The position numbers and the translations under genes are program-made. This document shows, one piece after another, positions 1 through 9,279 of a stretch of DNA of 43,814 bases. The DNA comes from Candidatus Omnitrophota bacterium (GTDB lineage Bacteria > Ratteibacteria > UBA8468 > B48-G9 > DTJG01): NCBI GenBank assembly GCA_023818375.1, contig JAMWCC010000012.1:1-43814 (forward strand). Direction: 5' to 3'. The first letter of the stretch is position 1, and each line of letters opens with the position of its first letter. Below the pieces are notes generated by a model. It searched no databases. It had not been told where the DNA came from and was given only the letters and a program-made list of their open reading frames with translations.

Positions 1-129
1 TTCCTCACCTGGTCCATACACAACGCCTGGAATAAAACCATTCCTCCTTAAAGAACGACTGGCACCTTTTCCTTTTTCAGTTCTTGGTTTTGCAAAAAAT
101 GCAACTGGTTTTTTTTCTTTTTCAATCAT
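1..129 (-). CDS. rplY: 50S ribosomal protein L25 (Ctc family), N-terminal part, truncated by window edge
   Basis: Reverse-strand reading from ATG at 129: MIEKEKKPVAFFAKPRTEKGKGASRSLRRNGFIPGVVYGPGE, matching the L25 N-terminus (GKGASR.LRR.G.IP.VVYG). SD ggaggt upstream. Confidence 0.85.
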   Translation of the reverse strand, partial: MIEKEKKPVAFFAKPRTEKGKGASRSLRRNGFIPGVVYGPGEE

Positions 130-161
130 TTTTACCTCCAAAGAAATGTAACAGCACATAA

Positions 162-189
162 AGTTTACCATCAAAAGCCATATTGTCAA
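162..189 (-). promoter_or_regulatory. putative sigma70-type promoter for rplY
   Basis: Reverse strand TTGACA (184-189) - N16 - TAAACT (162-167). Confidence 0.45.
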
Positions 190-201
190 TAGTTCAGTTA
201 T

Positions 202-1080
202 GTGGTAAAAAATAAAACTATGGAAATATTTTTCACAAAAGAGTTGCTTGAGTACTATGAGCCAGGGCATCCTGAGAGTCCTGAAAGAGTACAAGCCATT
301 ATCGATTTCCTTGAAAAAAAAGGTAGAAGCAATTTTTTAAGCTTTGGCAGCGCACAAGAGAGTATACTTTTAGAAGTTCATTCCCGAATGCACATTGATG
401 CTGTGAAAAAGAATAATTTTTTTGACCCTGATACTCCTAACATCCCAGACATTTTCAAATTTGCATCTCTTTCAGCTGGAGGTGCTTTGGCGGCAGCACA
501 ACTGGCAATCGATAAAGAAGATGCTTTTGCACTGATAAGGCCTCCTGGTCATCATGCAGGAAAAGATTTTCTTGGAGGATTTTGTTATTTCAACAATATT
601 GCGATAGCAGTGCAACATTGTTTAAGATCAGTAAAAAAAATAGCCATTCTTGACCTTGATGGTCATCATGGAAATGGGACAGAATCAATATTCAAGGACT
701 CGAAGAATGTATTGTTTATTTCAATTCACCAGGCTCATGCTTACCCATGGACAGGGGTCATGAGTTTTTCGAATTGCTATAATTTTCCAGTGAAAAAAGG
801 GACTGGTTTTCCTGACTACAGGATTTTTCTTCATGAGGCACTCGGTCTTATAAACAGATTTGGCCCTGATATTGTAGGTATTTCTCTTGGTTTTGATACA
901 CATAGGAATGATCCACTTCTTGACTTGAATTTTGTTGATTCTGATTACTACCATATGGCTAAGATGATTGGAAGAAGTATTTGTGTTCCTACTTTTTTTG
1001 TACTTGAAGGTGGTTATGACATAAAATCAATCGGTAACTCTTTTTTTTGTTTTTTATCTGGCTGGGAGAAGGTTCGATGA
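202..1080 (+). CDS. histone deacetylase-like / acetoin utilization family deacetylase
   Basis: Motifs RPPGHHAG, GGFCYFNNIAIA, DLDGHHGNGT, EGGYD typical of class II HDAC/AcuC-like deacetylases. Start could be GTG 202 or ATG 220. Confidence 0.85.
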   Translation: MVKNKTMEIFFTKELLEYYEPGHPESPERVQAIIDFLEKKGRSNFLSFGSAQESILLEVHSRMHIDAVKKNNFFDPDTPNIPDIFKFASLSAGGALAAAQLAIDKEDAFALIRPPGHHAGKDFLGGFCYFNNIAIAVQHCLRSVKKIAILDLDGHHGNGTESIFKDSKNVLFISIHQAHAYPWTGVMSFSNCYNFPVKKGTGFPDYRIFLHEALGLINRFGPDIVGISLGFDTHRNDPLLDLNFVDSDYYHMAKMIGRSICVPTFFVLEGGYDIKSIGNSFFCFLSGWEKVR

Positions 1081-1141
1081 TTTTTAACTGAGCCTTGAGT
1101 TTTTCAACACCCGCATTTATATTTAAAGACAAGGAGAACGG

Positions 1142-2926
1142 ATGAAAAATATTAAAGTAATATTCGAACCAGGAATGATCGAAATTGAAATACCCGCAGG
1201 TAGTAAAATAATTACAGCCATAGAAAAAACAGGAATTCCATTTGAACTGCCGTGTGGTGGCAAAGGGATATGTGGGAAATGTAGTGTAAAGGTGATTCAA
1301 GGAGCGCCTTTGCCAACCCAGACAGAAAAAAAGATTCTTGGCGAAAAAGTTAAGGATGGGTGGCGACTTGCGTGTCAATCAAAACTTAACACAAATGCAA
1401 AGATAGTTGTTGAAAGTAGAGCCTCCTCATATCATAAGATATTGACCTCGAAGTGTTTGTGTGATATTTTACACAGTCCTGCTATAACAAAGAAGAACTT
1501 TAATATACCAGAGATTACACTTGAAAACCCGATTTCCCTTCAACAGCAGGTTGCTTTTCATTTAGGAATAGAACCAAGACTAATCAATCCGTTTTTGTTT
1601 AGAGATGCACATTTGATAGGTGAAACCAGATTCACATCAATTTTTTATGAGGAAAATCCGATAGCACTCGAGGTTCAAGATCCCCAGCATTGTCTTTATG
1701 GTATTGGTTTTGACCTTGGAACGACAACAATGGTTCTGACTGTGTTTGATCTTGAATCATGCAGAGAAATAATAACAATTGTAAGGCCAAATCCCCAGAT
1801 AAAATTTGGTGATGATGTAATAAGTAGGATTGATTTTAGCCTTAAGGGCGATGGGTTAGAAAAGCTTCATGAAGTTGTTATTGAAGAGATAAACAAGATG
1901 ATCAACGAGGCTGCTAAGACAGCTGGTATAAATAACAAACATATTTACCAGTTTGTGTTGGCAGGAAATACTGTGATGGAACACATTTTTTTGAAAATTC
2001 CATTAAATTCATTAAGCAGAATTCCTTTTAATCCAGTAGTTAAAGGTCCTGTGGAAACAACTGCTTCTCAGGTTGGTTTGAACATAAATCCAGAAGGAGT
2101 GGTTTTTGTTTTTCCTGTTCTTGGTGGATTTGTTGGCGGAGATACTACTGGTTTAATTCTTGCCACAGGTATTCACAGGGAAGAAGACATTCAGATGGGA
2201 ATTGATATTGGCACAAATGGAGAGATTGTTATTGGAAACAAAGATGGAATAATTGCAGCTTCAACTGCGGCAGGACCTGCATTTGAAGGTGGAAGGATAA
2301 GCTGTGGAATGCGCGCACAGACAGGAGCCATTGAAAAATTTTGGTATTCAAAAGGAAATCTTGGCTGGCAGGTTATAGGTGGAAATAGTGCCAAAGGTAT
2401 TTGTGGTTCAGGTCTTGTTGATATTGTGTCGATAATGAAGGAGCATGGAATTATAAATGATGCAGGAAGATTTGAAGAAGAAACACAATCACCGCTGAAA
2501 AAACATCTGGTAAGACATGATGGAAATTTTATTTTTGCACTTGAACCAGAAAAGCCAGATTATATACATATAACTCAAAAAGACATAAGGGAATTTCAGG
2601 CAGCAAAGGCAGCAATAAGAAGTGGAATAGAGATTCTTATGAAACTTAAAGGTATAAAATTTGAAAAGATTAAAAAGATCTACCTTGCTGGTGCTCTTGG
2701 AAATTTTGTTAATGTTGAAAATATAAAAAAACTAAAAATGTTACCTGACTTCCCAACAGAGAAAATCATTCCTTCTGGTAATACTTCCCTTGCTTCAACA
2801 CTTCTGCTTTTGTGTAATAGTAAATTGAAGCATGAGTTTTATACCATTTTAGAAAAAACAAAAACTGTTGAACTTTCCATCCATCCTGAATTCCAAAACA
2901 TATTTACTGAATCCCTTTTCTTTTAA
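1142..2926 (+). CDS. RACo-type reductive activator of corrinoid protein (2Fe-2S ferredoxin domain + ASKHA/DUF4445 domain)
   Basis: N-terminal CGGKGICGKCSVKV 2Fe-2S motif, then GIGFDLGTTTMV, GIDIGTNGEIV, GSGLVDIVS, AGALGNFVN motifs of the RACo/RamA-like ASKHA family. Confidence 0.85.
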   Translation: MKNIKVIFEPGMIEIEIPAGSKIITAIEKTGIPFELPCGGKGICGKCSVKVIQGAPLPTQTEKKILGEKVKDGWRLACQSKLNTNAKIVVESRASSYHKILTSKCLCDILHSPAITKKNFNIPEITLENPISLQQQVAFHLGIEPRLINPFLFRDAHLIGETRFTSIFYEENPIALEVQDPQHCLYGIGFDLGTTTMVLTVFDLESCREIITIVRPNPQIKFGDDVISRIDFSLKGDGLEKLHEVVIEEINKMINEAAKTAGINNKHIYQFVLAGNTVMEHIFLKIPLNSLSRIPFNPVVKGPVETTASQVGLNINPEGVVFVFPVLGGFVGGDTTGLILATGIHREEDIQMGIDIGTNGEIVIGNKDGIIAASTAAGPAFEGGRISCGMRAQTGAIEKFWYSKGNLGWQVIGGNSAKGICGSGLVDIVSIMKEHGIINDAGRFEEETQSPLKKHLVRHDGNFIFALEPEKPDYIHITQKDIREFQAAKAAIRSGIEILMKLKGIKFEKIKKIYLAGALGNFVNVENIKKLKMLPDFPTEKIIPSGNTSLASTLLLLCNSKLKHEFYTILEKTKTVELSIHPEFQNIFTESLFF

Positions 2927-2929
2927 ATT

Positions 2930-4762
2930 ATGGGAAAAGACAAAGATCTTGTTTCAGTTGCGATTGATATACCGGAAAAAAAACTTTTTACTTACAGGAC
3001 AACTATTCCTGTAGAGATAGGTCAGAGAGTAAGGGTTCCTTTTGGGAAAAGGATTGTTCAGGGTTGGGTGGTTGGCCCGGGTATTTCTGGCGATTACGAC
3101 TACAAAAATATTATCAAGGTTTATGATGAAAAACCGATAATAAATGAATTTCTAATGAAGCTGGCAGTTGAAATGGCAGCAAATTACTTTACATCTGTTG
3201 GGAACGTCCTTGGAGCAATGAACAAAAATCTCTCTTTAAAAAAGATACCACCGGATTTTAAATCGGAACAAACAAATTTTTACACGTCAAAGTATACTGA
3301 AAATACAATCTTCGATAATATTTTAGATTCTATGAAGTCAAAAAGTACGTTGTTAGCCATTGTGAAATTTGCGTCAATTGAAAAAAAGAAAAAGTTTTTC
3401 CTTGATCTTTCTGGTTCATGTAGAGGTTCCTGTGTGATTGCCTTTAGTAATCTTATTGATGTTAATCGTTATTCTGCGTTACTTGAATCAGCTTATGGAA
3501 GAAGGGTAATTGTTTTTACAAGTGAGTTGAATAAAACAGAAAAAAGTATCAAATGGAAAAGGATGATTGAAGAAAAAAATTTGATCATTACAGGTACAAG
3601 AATTTCTCTTTTTTCTCCGGTTTCAGATTTAGCAATTGTTGTGGTTGACGAACCTTCAGAATATGGACATAAGGAAAATCAGCAGCCAAGATATAATTCG
3701 AAAGAAGTTGCTTTAATGATTTCGAAAATTCTTAATGTACCGGTTTTGTTTACTGTTTTTCAGCCAGACGTTGCTGATATGCATATGGTAGGGTCTTCCA
3801 AAGCTTTAATGATTGAAATAGATAAGGAATACCAATTACCACAGGTTTTAACCAGTCAGATTCGTATGAAATCGCAGAAGGACTTTTTAACAGATACTTC
3901 AAAACATCTTCTTGAAAAAAATGTTATTGAGAAAAAGAAGGTTGTCATTATCCATAATATTAAAGGTTATGCAAGAGTTATCATTTGTAAGAAATGTGGT
4001 AACGTTTTTGTGTGTGAAAATTGTGGTAATAGGGCTGTGCCAGTTTCTGAAAGTTTTGTTTATTGTATTAAATGTAAAATGTTTACAGAGATTCCAGCAA
4101 AGTGTCCTGATTGCAAAAAAGGATCTTTAATAACAAGGCAGCCCGGTATTAGAAAAATCTTTTTTGCTCTTAAGTCCTTATATCCTGATTTGAGTATAAG
4201 TTTAATTTCGGAAAGAGAAAAGATTGATATCGGTTCTGACATTTTTCTTGGGACCCAACATATTGTAAATTATCTTGAGCAGATTTCTCCTGGGCTTTTG
4301 ATTTTTGCAAATGCGGATACCATTGCGGCAGGAAGTAGGTTCAGAAGCGAAGAGAAATTCTTCCTTCTTGTAGAAAAAATTAAAAGGATGATGTGTGGAA
4401 AAGAAAACACCATAATAATTCAAACAAGGAATCCAGGATTAGATGTCTACATAGATGTGGCTAAAAATAATTATGAAAACTTTTACAAACGGGAACTCTC
4501 AATAAGAAAAAAACTGATGTTTCCACCATTTGGTGAACTTATTGAAATCTGTTTTTCAGGAAGAAACTGGGGAAAAAATAAGAATTTTGTTTTTGATGAA
4601 CTGAAAAAGTTTGGAGAAATCTATGAGGTTTCTCCAAAGGAAAAGGAAGATACAGTATGGTGGAAGGTCTTAGATAGAAAGATTGCCTTTGAGATACTCC
4701 AATCTGTGATTGATAAATACAGAATAACAAAGATCTCTTTGGACACCACCCCCTACTTCTGA
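2930..4762 (+). CDS. priA: primosomal protein N' (PriA)-like protein with degenerate helicase motifs
   Basis: N-terminal 3'BD-like FTYRTTIPVEIGQRVRVPFGKRIVQGWVVG, zinc-binding CKKCGNVFVCENCG...CIKCKMF...CPDCKKG, and GTQHIVNYLE in the motif V region. Walker A and DEEH are not conserved. Confidence 0.8.
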   Translation: MGKDKDLVSVAIDIPEKKLFTYRTTIPVEIGQRVRVPFGKRIVQGWVVGPGISGDYDYKNIIKVYDEKPIINEFLMKLAVEMAANYFTSVGNVLGAMNKNLSLKKIPPDFKSEQTNFYTSKYTENTIFDNILDSMKSKSTLLAIVKFASIEKKKKFFLDLSGSCRGSCVIAFSNLIDVNRYSALLESAYGRRVIVFTSELNKTEKSIKWKRMIEEKNLIITGTRISLFSPVSDLAIVVVDEPSEYGHKENQQPRYNSKEVALMISKILNVPVLFTVFQPDVADMHMVGSSKALMIEIDKEYQLPQVLTSQIRMKSQKDFLTDTSKHLLEKNVIEKKKVVIIHNIKGYARVIICKKCGNVFVCENCGNRAVPVSESFVYCIKCKMFTEIPAKCPDCKKGSLITRQPGIRKIFFALKSLYPDLSISLISEREKIDIGSDIFLGTQHIVNYLEQISPGLLIFANADTIAAGSRFRSEEKFFLLVEKIKRMMCGKENTIIIQTRNPGLDVYIDVAKNNYENFYKRELSIRKKLMFPPFGELIEICFSGRNWGKNKNFVFDELKKFGEIYEVSPKEKEDTVWWKVLDRKIAFEILQSVIDKYRITKISLDTTPYF

Positions 4763-6963
4763 TACTTGCTCATTTTCCATACAATGAAGCCCATGATTGA
4801 CTTTAGAAAAAAAAGAAAAATCAAAGAATTAAGAATTCCAACTGCTGAAATGAGAAAAATTGGGGTCAGAATGCTTCCTAAGGTTGCACCAGAAAGATCA
4901 GCCGCATAAAACCTGCTGATTGAATCAGAGAAAACCTTTTCTTTTGAGAGGTAAATTTTGTTAACAAGGGGAAATTCCCATCCAACAAAAAAGCCCACCA
5001 CAGCCATTGAAAAAAAGAAAAAAATTTTTGTAGTCACATCTTTTGCCGTTAGTAAAAGGATTACACTTATAAAGATTAGTTGAACTATCTGCCATATAAA
5101 AAGGTACCTTGTCCAATTTTTTTCTATTTCAACAATTCTTGAAAAAATTAAACTACCAGCAGCCATGCCTCCCATAAAAAGCCCTGTAAGAATACTCAAA
5201 TAAAAATATAGAGACCCATGATAAAGCTGGAATAAAAACATGAAAATAAGTTCTAAAGCGATGGTGACAAAACCTGTTGACATAACTGTAAATTCAAGGA
5301 TTTTTGTTTTTTTCTGTTTTGTGAGAGGAAAGAAAAGTATTAAGGTGATTGCAAATAAAGTGATAACAATAATTAAGAATGATTTCTCAATGCCTTGTGT
5401 GTTTCCTGTTGATAATAAAAGCCAGTATTCAAGAGCTGGTATAACTATAAATGGTCTATTACCAGTGTTGATTAACCGAGTAGAGCCATCTATCATATTC
5501 AAAAATTGTTCCTTTTTTTCTCTATTGAGCTTTTCCTTAAGATAGAAATCAGTGATAATGTTTGTATATATCCTTTTTTCCTTTTTTCTTGATGACATCA
5601 ATTGGGCAGTCATTTCAGGCACATCATTTATTGCGGAGCAATATCCAGTTGAATATCCAGGAACAACCTGTACTGAATGGAAAACTGTTTTCAGACTTGA
5701 GTATAAAATTCTGTGCACACCAACAAGGGGGTCTGACATATACTCAGGGAAACCTTCAACCACCAAATAAAATATACCATTTTTTGAAAGATGTCTTTTT
5801 ATTAGTTGAAAAAATTCTTTTGTGTAGAACCTGGCAGTTTTTAAAGAAAATGGAACACCTGCGTCAAGAATTATTACATCCCACTTATTTGTTGTTTTCT
5901 TTAACATTCTCAAAGCATCGTCCTGAATGATATGGATTTTTTCATTTCCATAACCAGGAAAATTTGATGGAGAAAATGTTTTAATTGCATCAATAAGTTC
6001 AGGGTTTATCTCGACACAATCAATTCTTTCAACATCATACTTCAATATTTCGGGGATAGTACCTTTCATTCCTGCACCTATTATCAAAATACTGTTTGTT
6101 CGATTACTAAAAAGCATTGGGAAATGAACAGTTGTTTCTATCCATTCCTTATCTGGATAAGGTACACTAAAAAGCAGCCTTCCATCTACAATAAAAGAAA
6201 TCTGGCTGTTTTTTTCAAAGACTAAAATGTTTCCATAATGGGTATTGACCCAATACTTTGGTGGATCCTGGAGATGCCATTGTTTCAACAGAGTTATATC
6301 GTTTACCCATGAATAGAAACCACCCTTTGGGAAAAAGAAAAAAGACAAAAGCAAAAAAAAGGTAGACACCCAAACAAAAACAAGTTTTTTTTGTTTGTTT
6401 TTTATTGTGAACAGAGGAAGACAGGAGATCAGATTTAAAAGAGAAACGATGCACGCTGTTTCAAATGGATTTGTGTATTTTTGAATGATAAAGGCAAAAA
6501 CAAATCCGCCAGTTAAAGCACCTGCAGCCTCCCATCCATAAAAAACCCCTGGTCCGCGCCCCTGAGAAATAATTATTTTGAAAAAATTCGCACCAGCAAC
6601 AAATCTGATACCCTGGCAGAAACTGAAAATTCCTGGAGCAAGTAATATAAGAAGGGATGATTGATACACGCTCAGGATCTGGCCTGGCGAAAGATTTAAC
6701 AGTGTCGGATACAGCCTGATAATTGCAAGGCTTATGATTAAATACACACCTTCAAAGATTGTAAGAATTAAAAAAATAAAACCAAAATTTTTTCTGATAA
6801 ACTTTGCAACGAGGCTTCCAACAGCTCCTAAAGAAAGCCAGATTGCAAAGAATATACCCAAAAAAAGTTCATTTCCATTAAGTACTATAAAGATTTCTCT
6901 TAAAAGCAAAATTTGGCTGGACAGTGCAGAAAAGCCCTTGAGGAAAAAGGCAAAAGTAATCAT
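4753..6963 (-). CDS. fused membrane (MFS-like) / spermidine synthase-like protein
   Basis: N- and C-terminal multi-TM segments flank a soluble SpeE-like domain (ILIIGAGMKGTIPEILKYDVERIDCVEINPELID...DVIILDAGVPF). Confidence 0.75.
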   Translation of the reverse strand: MITFAFFLKGFSALSSQILLLREIFIVLNGNELFLGIFFAIWLSLGAVGSLVAKFIRKNFGFIFLILTIFEGVYLIISLAIIRLYPTLLNLSPGQILSVYQSSLLILLAPGIFSFCQGIRFVAGANFFKIIISQGRGPGVFYGWEAAGALTGGFVFAFIIQKYTNPFETACIVSLLNLISCLPLFTIKNKQKKLVFVWVSTFFLLLSFFFFPKGGFYSWVNDITLLKQWHLQDPPKYWVNTHYGNILVFEKNSQISFIVDGRLLFSVPYPDKEWIETTVHFPMLFSNRTNSILIIGAGMKGTIPEILKYDVERIDCVEINPELIDAIKTFSPSNFPGYGNEKIHIIQDDALRMLKKTTNKWDVIILDAGVPFSLKTARFYTKEFFQLIKRHLSKNGIFYLVVEGFPEYMSDPLVGVHRILYSSLKTVFHSVQVVPGYSTGYCSAINDVPEMTAQLMSSRKKEKRIYTNIITDFYLKEKLNREKKEQFLNMIDGSTRLINTGNRPFIVIPALEYWLLLSTGNTQGIEKSFLIIVITLFAITLILFFPLTKQKKTKILEFTVMSTGFVTIALELIFMFLFQLYHGSLYFYLSILTGLFMGGMAAGSLIFSRIVEIEKNWTRYLFIWQIVQLIFISVILLLTAKDVTTKIFFFFSMAVVGFFVGWEFPLVNKIYLSKEKVFSDSISRFYAADLSGATLGSILTPIFLISAVGILNSLIFLFFLKSIMGFIVWKMSKYQK

Positions 6964-6995
6964 ATGGCTTGCCTACGCTTTATATTTTAAGCTAT

Positions 6996-7814
6996 TTACT
7001 TTGTTTTGATATCTTCAATAGGGGAATAATCCACCTGAACCTTATATTTTTTCTTCAGTTGTTCTTCAAATGTTGCTATTTTGTTTTGTTCAAGTTTTCT
7101 TTTTATTTCCTGGGAGACTTCATTTAGGGAGCGTTGTTGAGCAGGAGAAATTTCATCAACTCTAATTATGTGATAACCAAATTGTGTTTTAACTATATCG
7201 CTTATTTCATCTTTTTTTAATGAAAAGGCAACATTCTCAAATTCTTTTACATAAATTCCTCTTTGTCCCCAGCCGAGATCTCCTCCTCTTTGTTTTGTTG
7301 CATCTGTGTTATGCTGACTTGCAAGTTCTTCAAAGCTTGCGCCATTTTTTAGCTGTTCAAGTATTTCCTTTGCTTTTTCTTCAGTTTGAACCAGTATATG
7401 CCTTAGTTTTCTTCTCTCAGGAGTCTGATACTGTTGCGGGTTTTTCTCATATTCATACTTTATTTCTGTTTCTGTCACTGGGTTTTCCTGGAGCATTTTT
7501 GAGATATAGTTGGTTATCACATACATTGTTTTGAGCCTTTCAATGTTTTCACTTTGTTCTTCTGTCAGTTTTATACCCGAATCCTGAGCCGCCGTGAAAA
7601 AAAGTTTTTCTTTCACAAATTGATCAAAAAGTCTTTTTTTCATATCAGGATTGAGATTGACATACCTTACCCGCATTTGATTTAAGTTTTTCTCAAATTC
7701 TTTAAGAGTGAAGCTTTGGTTCCCAATTTTAAGAACAACAGGGTCCTGCTTTTTTTCTGCTGCAAAACCATATGTAAAACCCAAACATATCAAAAAAATT
7801 AAAATCTTGTTCAT
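6996..7814 (-). CDS. parvulin-type peptidyl-prolyl cis-trans isomerase (PpiC/SurA/PrsA-like), secreted
   Basis: Signal peptide; RKLRHILVQTEEKAKEILEQLKNGASFEELASQHNTDATKQRGGDLGWGQRG...FGYHIIRVDEI. Confidence 0.9.
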   Translation of the reverse strand: MNKILIFLICLGFTYGFAAEKKQDPVVLKIGNQSFTLKEFEKNLNQMRVRYVNLNPDMKKRLFDQFVKEKLFFTAAQDSGIKLTEEQSENIERLKTMYVITNYISKMLQENPVTETEIKYEYEKNPQQYQTPERRKLRHILVQTEEKAKEILEQLKNGASFEELASQHNTDATKQRGGDLGWGQRGIYVKEFENVAFSLKKDEISDIVKTQFGYHIIRVDEISPAQQRSLNEVSQEIKRKLEQNKIATFEEQLKKKYKVQVDYSPIEDIKTK

Positions 7815-7937
7815 TTTTTCCTCCTTGCATTTTTAAACTCAATTTTATTTGTTTTATTTAGCAATGTCAACAGTCCATAATCGCATCATAGTATCTAGCC
7901 GAAAAATACACCTTTGGTAAGATAAAGTTATGACTTT

Positions 7938-7966
7938 TTGACCACGGCATAAAAAATAGTTATAAT
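7938..7966 (+). promoter_or_regulatory. sigma70-type promoter of tRNA-Cys
   Basis: TTGACC (7938-7943) - N17 - TATAAT (7961-7966), about 10 nt upstream of the mature tRNA. Confidence 0.65.
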
Positions 7967-7975
7967 TTTTTTAAA

Positions 7976-8047
7976 GGCCAGGTAGCCAAGCGGCAAGGCA
8001 GCGGTCTGCAAAACCGCTATTCACCGGTTCAAATCCGGTCCTGGCCT
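7976..8047 (+). tRNA. tRNA-Cys (anticodon GCA)
   Basis: Cloverleaf: GGCCAGG/CCTGGCC acceptor, anticodon arm GCGGT-CTGCAAA-ACCGC, T-arm CCGGTTCAAATCCGG, discriminator U73. No encoded CCA. Confidence 0.95.
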
Positions 8048-8050
8048 CTT

Positions 8051-8701
8051 TTAGATTAGGTTCTTATTGACAAGTTCTAAAACATCAAAAAGAGAATTAC
8101 AAAGCATTGAAGGATTAGCTTTTTTAAGTTCTTCAATGGTCGAAGAGCCTGTTGGAACTACAATCGTATCCACTCCAGCCTTTTTACCCGTGTATACATC
8201 AATATCCATGTCGCCAATAAACACTGCTTTTTCTTTTTCTACTTGGAAAAGATCGAGTAATTTCAAAACCATTTCAGGATCTGGTTTTTGATTGTTTACC
8301 TGGTCGCCGAATATAGCTGTGTCCAGATATTCTTTAATTCCAAGTTTCTTTATAATCAAATCTCCTGATTCAAAAGGTCTATTTGATGCAATGGCAACCA
8401 ATCTTCCATCTTCTTTTAATTTTTTAAGTAATTCCTTTGCTCCTGGCAAAAGTTTTACCCTGCCATCCAAGGATTTTAAGTGGTATTCCCTGTAGATTTT
8501 TGATGCCTGTTCTACATCTTCAGGCCTGAAAAATCTTGGAATATAATTTTTGTCTCCATGACCAACAGCTCTTTTCGCTGTTTCAAAATCAACCGGCGGA
8601 TACCCAAGCTTATTAAGTGTATACAAAAGGGTTTCCCATATTGCCTGATAGGCATCCATCAAGGTTCCATCAAAATCGAATATGAAAAGCTTTTTTTTCA
8701 T
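8051..8701 (-). CDS. HAD family hydrolase (phosphoglycolate phosphatase-like)
   Basis: FIFDFDGTLMDA, VAIASNRPF, KPDPEMV, FIGDMDIDVYTGKKAG motifs. Confidence 0.9.
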   Translation of the reverse strand: MKKKLFIFDFDGTLMDAYQAIWETLLYTLNKLGYPPVDFETAKRAVGHGDKNYIPRFFRPEDVEQASKIYREYHLKSLDGRVKLLPGAKELLKKLKEDGRLVAIASNRPFESGDLIIKKLGIKEYLDTAIFGDQVNNQKPDPEMVLKLLDLFQVEKEKAVFIGDMDIDVYTGKKAGVDTIVVPTGSSTIEELKKANPSMLCNSLFDVLELVNKNLI

Positions 8702-8826
8702 AACGCCAGTGATTATACTAAATTTGACACGAAAATCAAGTCTTAGAATTAAACTTTAATTTTGCTAAAAGCGTCTAAAAGTTGACAATACGCAACATAA
8801 GGTATAAATTTTATGTGAGGTGTAGC

Positions 8827-9231
8827 ATGAAAAAAAATATAATTATGATATTGCTGATGGTTAGTTTTACAGTTTATGCCCATGCTGCTGATAGGGTTGT
8901 GTTGGGTGTAAATGAACAGATTCAGGTTCCTGGAGAAAGACGAATTCCTGATGCTTCTGCAATTGCCAATAGGGCAAAGGAATTACTCGAAATACAGAAA
9001 AAACTTTTTGACATGGAAAGAGAAGTAATTCAGCAAGACCAGGAACTGAAACAGATAGCTGAACAAATAAAACAGCTCCAGCAACAATTGAGAGAAAAAG
9101 TGGAAGATAAATTGAAAACAAATGAAGAATATCAATCTCTTAAACAACGCAAGGAACAAATCAGACAGGACTATATTAAGGCGAACTTCAAACCGAAAGA
9201 ACATCCAGTAAAAAGATTTGAACGAAGATAG
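8827..9231 (+). CDS. secreted coiled-coil protein of unknown function
   Basis: Signal peptide MKKNIIMILLMVSFTVYAHAA, then Glu/Gln/Lys-rich heptad-like region. ORF-track start 8782 includes an upstream extension lacking an RBS. Confidence 0.6.
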   Translation: MKKNIIMILLMVSFTVYAHAADRVVLGVNEQIQVPGERRIPDASAIANRAKELLEIQKKLFDMEREVIQQDQELKQIAEQIKQLQQQLREKVEDKLKTNEEYQSLKQRKEQIRQDYIKANFKPKEHPVKRFERR

Positions 9232-9279
9232 CCCCACCCACAATTTTTTTTCTGTGTTGATAAATGATATGATAATTTT

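Noticed and set aside
989-1378. 129-aa minus-strand ORF
   Set aside because: Spans the HDAC/RACo junction antisense; no conserved features.
5240-5930. Three plus-strand ORFs (101, 72 and 122 aa)
   Set aside because: Antisense to the MFS/spermidine synthase-like CDS; no signals of coding.
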